Shown: positions 36,055 through 45,486, counted from the first letter of the stretch. The stretch: DNA of 52,500 nt from Verrucomicrobiota bacterium (GCA_026398275.1 JAPLTF010000036.1:1-52500); one strand, 5' to 3'. Notes: generated by a model not told the origin, from the sequence alone. Program-made: numbers and translations.

Positions 36055-38172
36055 GTGAAGCTCCGAATCCGCTCCAAGTTCATCGGCATTCTCGTCATCG
36101 CGGTATTGCTTCCTCTCGGGATCGCCCTGATGGCCTTCAATTGGTTCGGCGAGGAATACTACCGGAGGTCGCAGGGGACCATCTGCCAGACAGCCGCCTC
36201 GCAGCTCGCGCTCTCGATCAGCACCTCCCTGCGGCATGAGATCGACTTGCTCGACGAGTGGATCGGGTTCACAAACGTCGGCGCGCAGGTGCTGGCGCTG
36301 GATGACCACCAGCCCGCCGGGACCAGCCTGCAGGCTGACATCGATGCGATCGACGCCCGCTGGCCCTCGCTTCCGGTGGACGCCCCCGAGGTGGCGGCCT
36401 GCCTGCAAAACGGCCTTGCCCGGCAGCTGAGGGAGTTCCAAAAGCGCAATCCGGGTTTTGCGGAGCTGCTGGTCACCGACCGCCTGGGCCGGCTCGTTGC
36501 GGCCACAAACAAGACAAGCGACTACTGGCAGGCCGATGAGCCATGGTGGCAGGAGGCGGACCGCGCCAAGGTCGGCGACGCATATGTTGAGGGATTGGCT
36601 TTCGACGAGAGCTCGGCCTCGCATTCCATCGACCTCGCCATTCCGCTCTACAGCCCGGCTGCCCCCGGCGGGAAGCCGGCGGGAGTCCTGAAGGGCATCC
36701 TGAATGTCATGCCGTTCTTCAAAAAGATCCCGCACACGATCGGCTACGTCAGGACCGTTCACGAGGTGGTGCTGGAGTCCGGCGAAATCATCAGCCGCCT
36801 GGGAGATCCGGAGTTTGTTCCGTTCCAGGAAACAATCCCCGCGTCCGTCACGCGGAAATTCCAGACGTTCAAGCCGGGTTCTATGGTCGAGGACATTCCC
36901 GGCACAGGCCCCGTGATCCTGGGTTTCGCGCCCATCGGAATTGCGGCCGCAGGCAGCGAGGACCTGCGGATCCAGGGGCTGAAGCCGATGTGGGCCGTGG
37001 CCTACCGCGATGAGCGGGCTGCCATGGCCCCCCTGCGGGAGCACATGCGGATCATTTCCCTCATCGGAATCGGGCTGGCGGGAGGGCTTGTTCTACTGGG
37101 CTACTTCATCGCGTCGAGAAAGATCATCGCCCCGATCAACAGTCTGCGGCACGCGGCGCGCGCGATCTCGCAGACGGTCAAGCTGGGCGAGAGCCCGTCC
37201 GCGCCTTCCGGACAAATTCCGTCCCCGCGCCAGACGGCGGGACTGCTTCAGGATGTCGAAAACATCAGGACCGGAGATGAGATCGAGGACCTCGCCAGCG
37301 AGTTTTCGTTCATGGGGCAGCGCATCCTCAGCTACCATCAGAAATTGGAATCGGAGATCGCGGAGAAGACCCGGGAGATCCGCCGCGACCTCGATTTTGC
37401 CAGGCAATTCCAGGCCAACCTGATGCCGCGCAAATATCCCGATGTCCCCTCCCTGGACCAGAAGCCGGCGCTCGGGCTGAAGTTCCACCACATCTACCGT
37501 CCGGCCAGCACGGTGGGCGGAGATTTTTTCAACGTGCTGAAGCTGGGGGATTCGAAGGCCGGGATCTTTATCGCCGACGTGATGGGCCATGGCGCCCGCT
37601 CCGCCCTGGTCACCGCGATCATCGCGACGCTGCTGCAGGATGCCGAGGGGATTGCGGGCGATCCGGCGGAGGTCTTGAGGATGCTCAACCAGCATTTTTT
37701 CAAGGTGGTGCACAACACCGGCGACGTGGTCTTCGTCTCCGCATTTTATCTCGTCCTCGACCTCGCGGCCATGACCGCCACCTACGCCTCCGCCGGGCAT
37801 CCCTCTCCGCTGGTCCTCGACCGGAGCTCCGGGCAGGTGATCGAGCTGACCCCTCACCTCAGCAACAATCCGGCGCTCGGACTTTTTGAGAGCTGCACCT
37901 ACGGGGTCTTTCAGCGTCCGATCAAGGAACGGGATGTGTTCCTGCTTTTTACCGACGGGCTTTTCGAGTGCATGAATGGCAGGGGCGAGGAGTTCGGCCG
38001 GGAGCGGTTGATGCGCGCGGTGGAGGAGCACCTGGGGGCCGACCTGAACGATCTGGCGGAATCCATGGTCGGTGCCGCCGGAACTTTTGCGGGGCAGGAT
38101 GGCGGGGCGGCGGATGACGTCTGCCTGGTCGGTGTGGAAATCTGCAACAAGGACCTGGGGCGAAAAGCCTGA
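36055..38172 (+). CDS. Membrane-bound SpoIIE/PP2C-type serine phosphatase (RsbU-like)
   Basis: The 705 residues start at GTG 36055 behind AGAAGGAAGG. Layout: membrane helix (about 8-26), large periplasmic sensor region of Cache type (about 27-325, with FAELLVTDRLGRLVAATNKT), second helix (about 335-352), HAMP-like segment (SRKIIAPINSLRHAARAISQ), a coil, and a SpoIIE phosphatase (about 455-700) with metal-binding aspartates in GGDFFNVLK, FIADVMGHGARS and LLFTDGLFECM. It should dephosphorylate an anti-anti-sigma factor in response to an external signal. No STAS or anti-sigma gene is adjacent. It is followed after 35 bp by the ABC exporter. Confidence 0.92.
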   Translation: MKLRIRSKFIGILVIAVLLPLGIALMAFNWFGEEYYRRSQGTICQTAASQLALSISTSLRHEIDLLDEWIGFTNVGAQVLALDDHQPAGTSLQADIDAIDARWPSLPVDAPEVAACLQNGLARQLREFQKRNPGFAELLVTDRLGRLVAATNKTSDYWQADEPWWQEADRAKVGDAYVEGLAFDESSASHSIDLAIPLYSPAAPGGKPAGVLKGILNVMPFFKKIPHTIGYVRTVHEVVLESGEIISRLGDPEFVPFQETIPASVTRKFQTFKPGSMVEDIPGTGPVILGFAPIGIAAAGSEDLRIQGLKPMWAVAYRDERAAMAPLREHMRIISLIGIGLAGGLVLLGYFIASRKIIAPINSLRHAARAISQTVKLGESPSAPSGQIPSPRQTAGLLQDVENIRTGDEIEDLASEFSFMGQRILSYHQKLESEIAEKTREIRRDLDFARQFQANLMPRKYPDVPSLDQKPALGLKFHHIYRPASTVGGDFFNVLKLGDSKAGIFIADVMGHGARSALVTAIIATLLQDAEGIAGDPAEVLRMLNQHFFKVVHNTGDVVFVSAFYLVLDLAAMTATYASAGHPSPLVLDRSSGQVIELTPHLSNNPALGLFESCTYGVFQRPIKERDVFLLFTDGLFECMNGRGEEFGRERLMRAVEEHLGADLNDLAESMVGAAGTFAGQDGGAADDVCLVGVEICNKDLGRKA

Positions 38173-38207
38173 TTGCGAAGCGCCTCCGGTTGGCATAGCA
38201 CGGACTG

Positions 38208-39989
38208 GTGAATATCTACGCGCGCGCCCTCCGGTATTTCCGGCCGTTCCTCTGGCCGACCCTTGGCGGCGTCCTTCTGACGTTCGCCTCGATCGCGCTG
38301 AATCTTCTGAAGCCGTGGCCGTTCAAGTATATCGTCGACGGGATTCTCGACACGGCGAAGGGGACATCCGACGCGAGGGCCTTTGTGCACCAGTGGTTCG
38401 GGGACAACAATCCGGCCGGCGCGGTGCTCGGTCTCTCGCTGGTGCTGGTCGCCATCAGCCTGCTGGCCGGGCTGGTGAACATGGTTTCCAGCTACCTCTT
38501 CATCCGCGTCGGTCTGCGGGCGCTCCTGCAGCTGCGCACCGACCTCTACGCGACGCTGCAATCCCTCCCGCTCAAGTTCCACGATTCAAGGCGCAGCGCG
38601 GATTCGAGCTTCCGGGTGGCCTACGATTCGCAGAGCATTCAGACGATCTACAACAAGGGCTTCGCGACGATCCTATCCTCGGTGGTCATGCTGGTCTCGG
38701 CGCTGGTCGTGATGTTCCGGATGAACTGGCCGCTGACCCTGGCGTCGCTGCTGATCCTTCCGTTCATGGTCCTCGCGATCCGCCACTATGCGGAAAGGGT
38801 GCGGAAGCAATCGACGACGATCCAGGAGCGCGAGAGCGATCTGCTGACGCTGGCGCAGGAGGGGCTGAGCCAGATCCGGATGGTGCACGCGTTCGGGAGG
38901 GAGGCGTTTGAGGTCAGCCAGTTCCACCGCAGGGCGGCGCAAAGCCTCGAGGCCAACATGCGCCTGAACATGACATCCGTCGCGAGCGCGCTGGTTGTGG
39001 GAACGCTGATGGCGATCGGAACGGCTCTCATGTATTACATCGGGTCGCTGCAGGTGCTGAAGCCGGGGTCGGGATTCACGCTCGGCGATCTCTGGGTGTT
39101 CTCCGCCTACCTCGTCATGCTTTACCAGCCGCTCGAGCAGCTGACCTACACGGCCTGGGCGCTGGAGGGCGCAACCGCCGGAGCGGCCAGGTGCTTCGAG
39201 GTTCTGGACCGCGACAACGATGTGCCGGATGCCCCGGACGCGAAGGTCATGGAGTCGGTCAAGGGGCGGATCGAATTCCGCGGGGTCTCCTTCGGCTACA
39301 CCGACGAGCGGATGATCTTGAAAGACATCGGCTTCACGGTCGAGCCCGGGCAGACGGTGGCATTTGTCGGCGGAACCGGCACCGGCAAGAGCACGCTTTT
39401 GAGCCTGGTGCCGAGGTTTTATGATCCCGTGACCGGCGCTGTTTCGCTCGACGGGCACGACCTGCGGAGCATCACGAAGAAGAGCCTGCGCTCGCACATC
39501 GGGATGGTGTTGCAGGATACCCTGCTCTTCTCGACCACGATCAAGGAGAACATCGCCTACGGGAAGTCCGGGGCGACCGACGCGGAAATCATCGAGGCGG
39601 CCCGGCGGGCGCAGGCGTATGACTTTATCATGCAGATGCCCCACGGGTTCGACAGCCCGGTCGGCGAGCGCGGCGGCCACCTGAGCGTTGGCCAGCGGCA
39701 GAGAATCGGGGTCGCGCGGGCGTTTCTCAAGGACGCACCGATCCTCCTCCTCGACGAGCCGACGAGCGCGCTCGACCCCACGACCGAGCACGCGATCATG
39801 GGCACGATTTCCGAGCTGATGCGCGGGCGCACGACCTTGATCGTCACCCACCGGCTGGCAACCGTCCACGGGATCGGGCGGATCATCGTCATGAAGGAAG
39901 GCCGCATCGTCGAGGACGGGACGGGCGCAGCGCTCGTCGCAAAAAACGGCATCTACGCCGCGCTCTACCGCGACGCGCAGGCCGAGTAG
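38208..39989 (+). CDS. ABC exporter, fused permease and ATPase (MsbA-like)
   Basis: The 593 residues combine six membrane helices (about 1-310) and a nucleotide-binding domain (about 340-590): Walker A GGTGTGKST (about 385-393), Q-loop VLQDTLLFS, signature LSVGQRQRIG, Walker B ILLLDEPTSALD and H-loop VTHRLATVHG. It works as a homodimer in the inner membrane. The sequence fits the MsbA/multidrug group, so lipid or drug export is likely but the substrate cannot be read. The start is GTG 38208 (next residues NIYARALRYF). Confidence 0.93.
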   Translation: MNIYARALRYFRPFLWPTLGGVLLTFASIALNLLKPWPFKYIVDGILDTAKGTSDARAFVHQWFGDNNPAGAVLGLSLVLVAISLLAGLVNMVSSYLFIRVGLRALLQLRTDLYATLQSLPLKFHDSRRSADSSFRVAYDSQSIQTIYNKGFATILSSVVMLVSALVVMFRMNWPLTLASLLILPFMVLAIRHYAERVRKQSTTIQERESDLLTLAQEGLSQIRMVHAFGREAFEVSQFHRRAAQSLEANMRLNMTSVASALVVGTLMAIGTALMYYIGSLQVLKPGSGFTLGDLWVFSAYLVMLYQPLEQLTYTAWALEGATAGAARCFEVLDRDNDVPDAPDAKVMESVKGRIEFRGVSFGYTDERMILKDIGFTVEPGQTVAFVGGTGTGKSTLLSLVPRFYDPVTGAVSLDGHDLRSITKKSLRSHIGMVLQDTLLFSTTIKENIAYGKSGATDAEIIEAARRAQAYDFIMQMPHGFDSPVGERGGHLSVGQRQRIGVARAFLKDAPILLLDEPTSALDPTTEHAIMGTISELMRGRTTLIVTHRLATVHGIGRIIVMKEGRIVEDGTGAALVAKNGIYAALYRDAQAE

Positions 39990-40197
39990 TTAGCCAGCTG
40001 GGGCGAGGTCGCTTTTGGCATTGTTTTTCATGGGAAGTTCCTGCCAAATGCAGGCCGTGAGTTTCCGCCACCGCAGTCTGTTCCCTGCCCGCTTGTTTTT
40101 AGGGGAAATTCCACCGCCCTTTTTCCCAAAGGAACCAGGGATACCCCTGCAAATGTCCTACCTGCTAATGTAGAAGAGGCAAATCAAACTCAAGCCC

Positions 40198-40797
40198 ATG
40201 CCCACCAGCCCATCAGGAATTCGCGATAACCACACCAGGGGAACCGTCGCGGACTTTCTGCGAGAAAAATGCCAGGAGGGTTCCCAGCTCTCCATAGTCT
40301 CGGCTTACTTCACGATCTACGCCTACGACGCTCTAAAAGCCGAACTCGAACGGATCGAACACCTCAATTTCCTCTTCGGGGAGCCCTCATTCGTCAACCG
40401 CCTCGATCCAAGCAAAACCGAAAAGAAGGCGTTCATTATTGATGCGGCCGGCTTGGAGCTATCCAACAAACTTCAACAGAAGCGCGTGGCCAAGGAGTGC
40501 GCGGATTGGATTGATCGCAAAGTGGACATCAGGACCATCAGGCAAGCCAATCTCCTTCACGGGAAAATGTATCACGTTGCCACTGCCGGCGTGGAGGATG
40601 CCATCCTCGGAAGCTCGAACTTCACCGTGCGCGGTCTCGGCTTGGGAAACTCAGGAAACAACATTGAGTTGAACCTCATTGTAGACGGCAACCGCGATCG
40701 TCAGGAACTGAAACAGTGGTTCGAGGAGCTTTGGGGTAACGAGACGCTCGTCAAGGATGTGAAGCAGGACGTCCTCAACTACCTCCAACGGCATTGA
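40198..40797 (+). pseudogene. Truncated N-terminal PLD-like domain of a helicase-type defence protein
   Basis: The 199-residue frame encodes a phospholipase-D-like domain with a single HxK half-motif: LLHGKMYHVA, followed by AILGSSNFTVRGLGLG and NNIELNLIV. In databases such domains normally head large (~1000 residue) proteins that continue with a helicase, in restriction-like systems (from memory). Here the frame ends at VLNYLQRH, where the homologous proteins would run on into the helicase part. I therefore read it as the stump of a larger gene. A short-form standalone PLD nuclease dimer is the alternative. It is the first gene of the lower-GC island. Confidence 0.6.
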
Positions 40798-40801
40798 ATG
40801 C

Positions 40802-40861
40802 ATGACTCCCGCTTGGTGGGAGCGAATCGTCAATGACCTTCCCATATTGAAAGAATCATGA
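40802..40861 (+). other. 19-codon ORF overlapping dinD (possible remnant gene tail)
   Basis: The ORF (MTPAWWERIVNDLPILKES) starts 4 nt after the PLD stop and its TGA overlaps the dinD ATG (ATGA). It is in a different frame from the PLD stump. It reads like the C-terminal end of a larger protein lost by deletion, or a leader for translational coupling. Confidence 0.35.
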
Positions 40862-41673
40862 GCCAAGAAATCACCCCATTCGAGCAAATCCGCCGGTTCA
40901 ATCCGGCGGGCAATGAATTCTGGTCCAGCCGCGACTTCGCCAAGGTGCTGGGCTACGCCGATTACCGCAATTTTCAGTCCGTCATCGAATCCGCCCGAAC
41001 TGCCTGTTTCAACAGCGGCCAACGCGTGGACGACCATTTCGTTGAGGTCACCGAAATGGTCGGGATCGGCAGCGGCGCGCAGCGCCCGCTCAAGACCGTG
41101 ATGATGTCCCGCTACGCCTGCTACCTCGTCATCCAGAACGCGGACCCAGCCAAGGAGATCGTGGCCCAAGGCCAGACCTACTTTGCCATCCAAACCCGGC
41201 GGCAGGAGTTGAGCGACGAGGAAGTGGAAGAACAACGCCGCCTCGCCATCCGTGGAGAGCTGCGCCAGCACAACAGCCAGCTCGCCGATGCCGCGAAGGA
41301 TGCCGGAGTCATCGAATCCCGCGACTACGCCATCTTCCAAAACCACGGATACATGGGTCTCTACGGTGGACTCGGCGCTCAGGAAATCCACCGCCGGAAA
41401 GGCCTGAAGAAGAGCGAGCAAATCCTCGATCACATGGGCAGCACAGAACTCGCCGCCAACCTCTTCCGCGCCACGCAAGCCGAGGACAAACTGCGTCGGG
41501 AAAAGATCACCGGCAAACACAAAGCCAACCGCGCCCACCACGAAGTCGGAGCCAAGGTCCGCCAGACCATCAAAGAACTCGGCGGCACCATGCCCGAGGA
41601 ACTGCCAACTGCTGAGAGCATCAAGAAACTGGAGTTCAAAGCCCAGAAGGCGCTCAAGAAGCCGAAGCCATGA
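40858..41673 (+). CDS. dinD: DNA-damage-inducible protein D
   Basis: The 271-residue protein matches DinD over its full length: N-terminal Bro-N-like part (EFWSSRDFAKVLGYADYRNF, VTEMVGIGSGAQR), MMSRYACYLVIQNADPAKEI, and the helical C-terminal half (NYG-type block GYMGLYGGLGAQEIHRRKGL, AANLFRATQAEDKLR). E. coli DinD inhibits RecA strand exchange in vitro and is induced by SOS. The gene is often carried inside type I restriction or other defence loci (from memory). No LexA box was recognised upstream. It is 28 bp before the AAA/TOPRIM gene on the same strand, so the two are probably co-transcribed. Confidence 0.93.
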   Translation: MSQEITPFEQIRRFNPAGNEFWSSRDFAKVLGYADYRNFQSVIESARTACFNSGQRVDDHFVEVTEMVGIGSGAQRPLKTVMMSRYACYLVIQNADPAKEIVAQGQTYFAIQTRRQELSDEEVEEQRRLAIRGELRQHNSQLADAAKDAGVIESRDYAIFQNHGYMGLYGGLGAQEIHRRKGLKKSEQILDHMGSTELAANLFRATQAEDKLRREKITGKHKANRAHHEVGAKVRQTIKELGGTMPEELPTAESIKKLEFKAQKALKKPKP

Positions 41674-41701
41674 GACAATCCCACAAAGAGCTGACACGAA
41701 T

Positions 41702-43399
41702 ATGATCACAAAAATCACGACTCAATACTTCAAGCGATTTGAGACGCAGGAGTTTCCGCTGGAGCCACTCACTTTGCTAGCGGGCCCGAACAACAGCGGA
41801 AAATCAACTTTGCTGCAGGCTGCCATGGTTTGGAATCTGGGCATGCAGAAGTGGTGGGAGAAGAAAGGTCCCGGAAGCGGATCAAAGGCCAAGGACCGGC
41901 CCGGCGCGCCCATCACTCGGCAGGAATTCACGGCGTTACCGCTGCCGTCCATGGATCAGCTTTGGACAGATACCCATACCTCTCTCCGTAAAGATGAAGG
42001 CAAGCAGGGGGCTCCCCGCCCCTTGGTCATCACCTTGCACGGTATTGACAAAGACGGGAGCGAATGGAAGCTCGGCTTTGAGTTTCGCTACAGCGGCCCC
42101 GAGCAAATTCATGCGAAACCCGTGGCGGCGGATCTGCCGCACCTCGACTTGGCGCATGAAGAGATCAGCGTGATCTATGTTCCACCATTTTCTGGAATCG
42201 GAGTCAATGAAACCAGGCATGACCGCCCCTATCAGGACATGCTGGTCGGCCAGGGCAAAGCCGGTGACATCCTCCGCAATTTACTGCTCGAAGTGGCAGA
42301 AGCTGACGACGGGAAAGATTGGCAAAGGCTTGTGGAGATCATCTCGGAAGTCTTTGGCTACCGCTTGCTCAGGCCGGCGTATGCTGGTGCGCCCTACATC
42401 ACTTGCCAATATCTGAAAGGCATACCGACGGGCAACGGCTTTGGAGGACTCCCGCCCTTGGATGTTTCAACGACAGGCAGCGGGTTTCATCAGGTGTTGC
42501 TCATTCTGGCTTTCATGTTTGCACGGCCCTCCAGCTTGATCCTGCTGGATGAACCCGATGCGCACCTCCATGTCCTCTTGCAAAAGCAGCTCTACGACAT
42601 CCTCCGACGCTTGTGCCACGAGCGAAAGGGACAGTTGCTTATTGCCACCCACTCCGAGGTCTTGATCGACAATACGAGTCCCGAGCAAATCGTTTCCTTC
42701 TATCGCGAGCCACACCCCTTGGCGTTGGATAGCGATCGCGATCAAGTTCGGGAGGCTCTGAAACGGGTCACTTCTCTGGAATTGCTTCTCGCAGAAAACG
42801 CCAAAGGCATTCTTTATCTGGAGGGGACCACCGACTTCGATCTACTCAAGGCGTGGGCAACGGTTCTGCACCATCCGTTAGAGCAATGGTTCAGCCGCTT
42901 GCCATTCTGGCACAACAACCAGGGCCGCAGCCCGAAAGAAGCCCTCGCGCATTTCTTCGCGCTCAAGGCCATCCAGCCCAATCTGACGGCCGCGCTCTTG
43001 CTCGACGGAGACAACAGGAGTTTGCCCGACCGCGAGATCATAGCTGACGGCCTGACCATTCTTCGATGGGAACGCTACGAGGCGGAAAGCTACCTCCTGC
43101 ATCCCGCAAGCCTGGAGCGGTTCCTGAATGCAGAGAAAGGGCCCCTTTTCGCCAAACCAGCATTGGATTACCTACGCGAACAAATGCCACCAGCATTTTT
43201 CCATTCACCACTCGAAGCCAGCACGTTTCTTCGAGCAGAACCAGCGAGCAAAACCCTGTTGCCGGACCTGCTTGCCAAAGCCGATGTTGCCATTTCGAAA
43301 AGTGATTATTTCCTGCTGGCACGACAGATGAAGCGTGAGGAAATCCCGCATGAAGTCGAAGAAAAGCTGAATGCCATTCAGCATTTGGTGTGCTCATGA
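41702..43399 (+). CDS. OLD-like AAA ATPase with TOPRIM-like C-terminus
   Basis: The 565 residues show an ABC/SMC-type ATPase: Walker A GPNNSGKST (28-36), signature-like STTGSGFHQ (256-264), Walker B LILLDEPDAHLHV (279-291) and H-loop IATHSE (314-319). The second half has the acidic pattern of a TOPRIM/DUF4435-type nuclease: Glu374 in LYLEGTTDFDLL, Asp435 and Asp437 in LLLDGDNRS, and ERYEAESYLL (457-466). OLD-family enzymes (P2 Old, GajA) are nucleases of phage defence. This one is shorter than GajA in its middle part and its partner is not GajB but DinD. It should be a DNA-directed nuclease or sensor; that is inferred. Confidence 0.85.
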   Translation: MITKITTQYFKRFETQEFPLEPLTLLAGPNNSGKSTLLQAAMVWNLGMQKWWEKKGPGSGSKAKDRPGAPITRQEFTALPLPSMDQLWTDTHTSLRKDEGKQGAPRPLVITLHGIDKDGSEWKLGFEFRYSGPEQIHAKPVAADLPHLDLAHEEISVIYVPPFSGIGVNETRHDRPYQDMLVGQGKAGDILRNLLLEVAEADDGKDWQRLVEIISEVFGYRLLRPAYAGAPYITCQYLKGIPTGNGFGGLPPLDVSTTGSGFHQVLLILAFMFARPSSLILLDEPDAHLHVLLQKQLYDILRRLCHERKGQLLIATHSEVLIDNTSPEQIVSFYREPHPLALDSDRDQVREALKRVTSLELLLAENAKGILYLEGTTDFDLLKAWATVLHHPLEQWFSRLPFWHNNQGRSPKEALAHFFALKAIQPNLTAALLLDGDNRSLPDREIIADGLTILRWERYEAESYLLHPASLERFLNAEKGPLFAKPALDYLREQMPPAFFHSPLEASTFLRAEPASKTLLPDLLAKADVAISKSDYFLLARQMKREEIPHEVEEKLNAIQHLVCS

Positions 43400-43406
43400 C
43401 AAAATC

Positions 43407-43523
43407 ATGATTGGAAATTCCTCCCGAAAGCCTCCCATCCAAACCCCCGAATCTATCGCCCGGGAAAAGAGGGCAAAAGACGAAGCCGAAGCAAAACGCA
43501 AGGCCACCATCCCGGCCTTCTGA
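43407..43523 (+). CDS. Small basic ORF (38 residues)
   Basis: Starts 7 nt after the AAA/TOPRIM gene and encodes a basic, helical peptide (SIAREKRAKDEAEAKRKA near the end). No family is recognised. It is close enough to be translated in the same transcript. It may be a real small partner or the stub of a lost gene at the right edge of the island. Confidence 0.35.
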   Translation: MIGNSSRKPPIQTPESIAREKRAKDEAEAKRKATIPAF

Positions 43524-43539
43524 TAAACAGGCGGAGTAG

Positions 43540-44910
43540 TCAGTTTTCCCGGGCGTTCGCGTTCTGCCCCTCGCGGCCGCGGAGGCGCAGCAGGATCGGG
43601 AGGCCCGGGTATTCCCATTTGTCGCGGATCCGCTTGCAGAGGTAGTTCACGTAGCTGTCCATGAGGAGGCGGGGATCGTTGACGAAGAGGATGAACTGCG
43701 GCGGTTTGATTGCCGAGGGCCCGGTGTCGTTGACCTGCGTGATGTAGAGGACTTTGAAGCGCTTGTTGCCTTTTGTGGCCGGAGCCTGGCGCTCGATCGC
43801 CGCGCGGATCACCCGGTTCAGCTCACCGGTGCCGGCGCGCCTTGTGGAATGCTCGCGGACTTTTTCGATCATTGTGAAAAGCCGCCGCACATTGTCGCCG
43901 GTCTTTGCCGAGAGCACGATCACCGGCGCGTAATCGAGAAAGAACAGCTCCCGCTTCACCCGTTCGACATGCTCGCGCACCAGTTCGGGGTCATGCCGGC
44001 CGCTCTCGGCGACGAGGTCCCATTTGTTCAGCACGATCACCGCCGGCTTTTTCGCCTCCTGGATCAGGCCCGCAATTTTTTTGTCCTGGCTGGTGACTCC
44101 GGTGGTGGCGTCGATGACGAGCACGTTCAAATCCGCGCGGAGAATGGTTTTTTCCGAGCGCATCACGCTGAAGACCTCGACCGATGTGTTGTGCTTCGAG
44201 CGGTGGCGGATTCCGGCCGTGTCGCAGAGGATATACGGACGTCCCTCGCGGACGGTCGCGATGTCGACGGCGTCGCGGGTCGTGCCCGGGATCTCGCTGA
44301 CGGTTGATCGCTTGTCCTCGAGGATCGCGTTGACGAGGGAGGATTTGCCGACGTTCGGACGGCCGACGATGGCGAGCTTCGGGGCGACGACCGGCGCCTC
44401 CGGATCCTTCTCCGGAGGAGGAGGGAGAATCGATTCGATGGTCTGCACGAGGTCGGCGATCCCGCGCCCGTGCGCCGCGCTCACGGTCAGGGTATCGGCA
44501 AACCCGAGGCGCGCAAATTCATCCGCACGCGACTCGTGGGCTTCGATATCCACTTTATTGACGACCAGGATGACAGGTGTCGCCGCGGCCCGGATCATCG
44601 AGGCCAGCTCGGCATCCAGCGGGGCGACGCCGTCGTGGGCATCGGTCACGAACAGGATGAGGTCCGCGGATTCGATCGCGATCATCGCGCCCTCGCGCGT
44701 GGACTCCGCGAAATCCGGATCCGGCTCCTCGCCGATGCCGCCGGTATCGACGATTTCAAACGGGGCCGAGCCGAGCTTGCAGACCGAGGCGATGCGGTCG
44801 CGGGTCACCCCCGGCTGGTCGTGGACGATCGAGATCATCCGGCCGGCCAGCCGGTTGAAAAGGGCCGACTTGCCGACATTCGGGCGTCCGACGATGGCGA
44901 TATTGCGCAT
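43540..44910 (-). CDS. der: GTPase Der (EngA), ribosome assembly
   Basis: This tandem GTPase is needed for 50S subunit maturation. Of 456 residues, GTPase domain 1 has GRPNVGKSALFN (about 7-18), DTGGIGE and NKVD; domain 2 has GRPNVGKSSLVN, DTAGIRHRSK and NKWDLV; the C-terminal KH-like domain ends PQFILFVNDPRLL and IPILL-type GLPILLRLRGR. Length and order are standard. It is 6 bp downstream of pgsA on the same strand. Confidence 0.97.
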   Translation of the reverse strand: MRNIAIVGRPNVGKSALFNRLAGRMISIVHDQPGVTRDRIASVCKLGSAPFEIVDTGGIGEEPDPDFAESTREGAMIAIESADLILFVTDAHDGVAPLDAELASMIRAAATPVILVVNKVDIEAHESRADEFARLGFADTLTVSAAHGRGIADLVQTIESILPPPPEKDPEAPVVAPKLAIVGRPNVGKSSLVNAILEDKRSTVSEIPGTTRDAVDIATVREGRPYILCDTAGIRHRSKHNTSVEVFSVMRSEKTILRADLNVLVIDATTGVTSQDKKIAGLIQEAKKPAVIVLNKWDLVAESGRHDPELVREHVERVKRELFFLDYAPVIVLSAKTGDNVRRLFTMIEKVREHSTRRAGTGELNRVIRAAIERQAPATKGNKRFKVLYITQVNDTGPSAIKPPQFILFVNDPRLLMDSYVNYLCKRIRDKWEYPGLPILLRLRGREGQNANAREN

Positions 44911-44916
44911 GAAAAT

Positions 44917-45486
44917 TCAGTGGGTTTGTTCGTGGTGGCGGAGCTGGCGGATCCCGCGCGAGACGTAGATCGCACCGCTGGCCAGCGTGAAGAATCCCGC
45001 GACGTAAACAGATATGAGGTGATCCGGCAACTGCAGCATGATCCACGCGATCGCCACCATCTGCGCGGCCGTCGCCAGTTTTCCCGTAAAGGCAACTCTC
45101 ACCTCCAGCTTTTGGTCGAGGTGAAACAGCACGGCGTAGCCGACCAGAATGATGGCGTCCCGCGCGATGACCAGGACCGCAAACCATATCGGAAACGCAT
45201 ACGTCCACTTGCAAAGGCTGAGCGTGATGATTGCCGTGAGCAGGAGGCCCTTGTCGGCAATCGGGTCAAGAATCGCGCCGAGCCTGCTGCGCTGCTTCCA
45301 ATTCCGCGCGACCCAGCCGTCGATGCCGTCGCTCGCCGAGGCCACAAGGAACGTGAGGATCGCGGCCCACCGCTGCCACTCCTGCGGCTCGCCGGTTTCG
45401 ATGCCCCGCCCGTAGTAAACGGCGAAAAGCACAAAAACCGGAATGAGCAGGATTCTCGTGATGGTGATCTGGTTGGCGAGTGTCAT
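44917..45486 (-). CDS. pgsA: CDP-diacylglycerol-glycerol-3-phosphate 3-phosphatidyltransferase
   Basis: This inner-membrane enzyme makes phosphatidylglycerol phosphate. The CDP-alcohol phosphatidyltransferase motif D-G-x2-A-R-x8-G-x3-D-x3-D is complete in SDGIDGWVARNW plus RLGAILDPIADKG. From ATG 45486 (MTLANQITITRI) it has 189 residues and about five membrane helices. A longer frame to 45615 adds residues without membrane character and is rejected. It probably shares a transcript with der. Confidence 0.9.
   Translation of the reverse strand: MTLANQITITRILLIPVFVLFAVYYGRGIETGEPQEWQRWAAILTFLVASASDGIDGWVARNWKQRSRLGAILDPIADKGLLLTAIITLSLCKWTYAFPIWFAVLVIARDAIILVGYAVLFHLDQKLEVRVAFTGKLATAAQMVAIAWIMLQLPDHLISVYVAGFFTLASGAIYVSRGIRQLRHHEQTH

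Noticed and set aside
41702-43399. Complete Gabija system
   Set aside because: The ATPase/TOPRIM layout is similar to GajA, but no UvrD-like GajB gene is adjacent.
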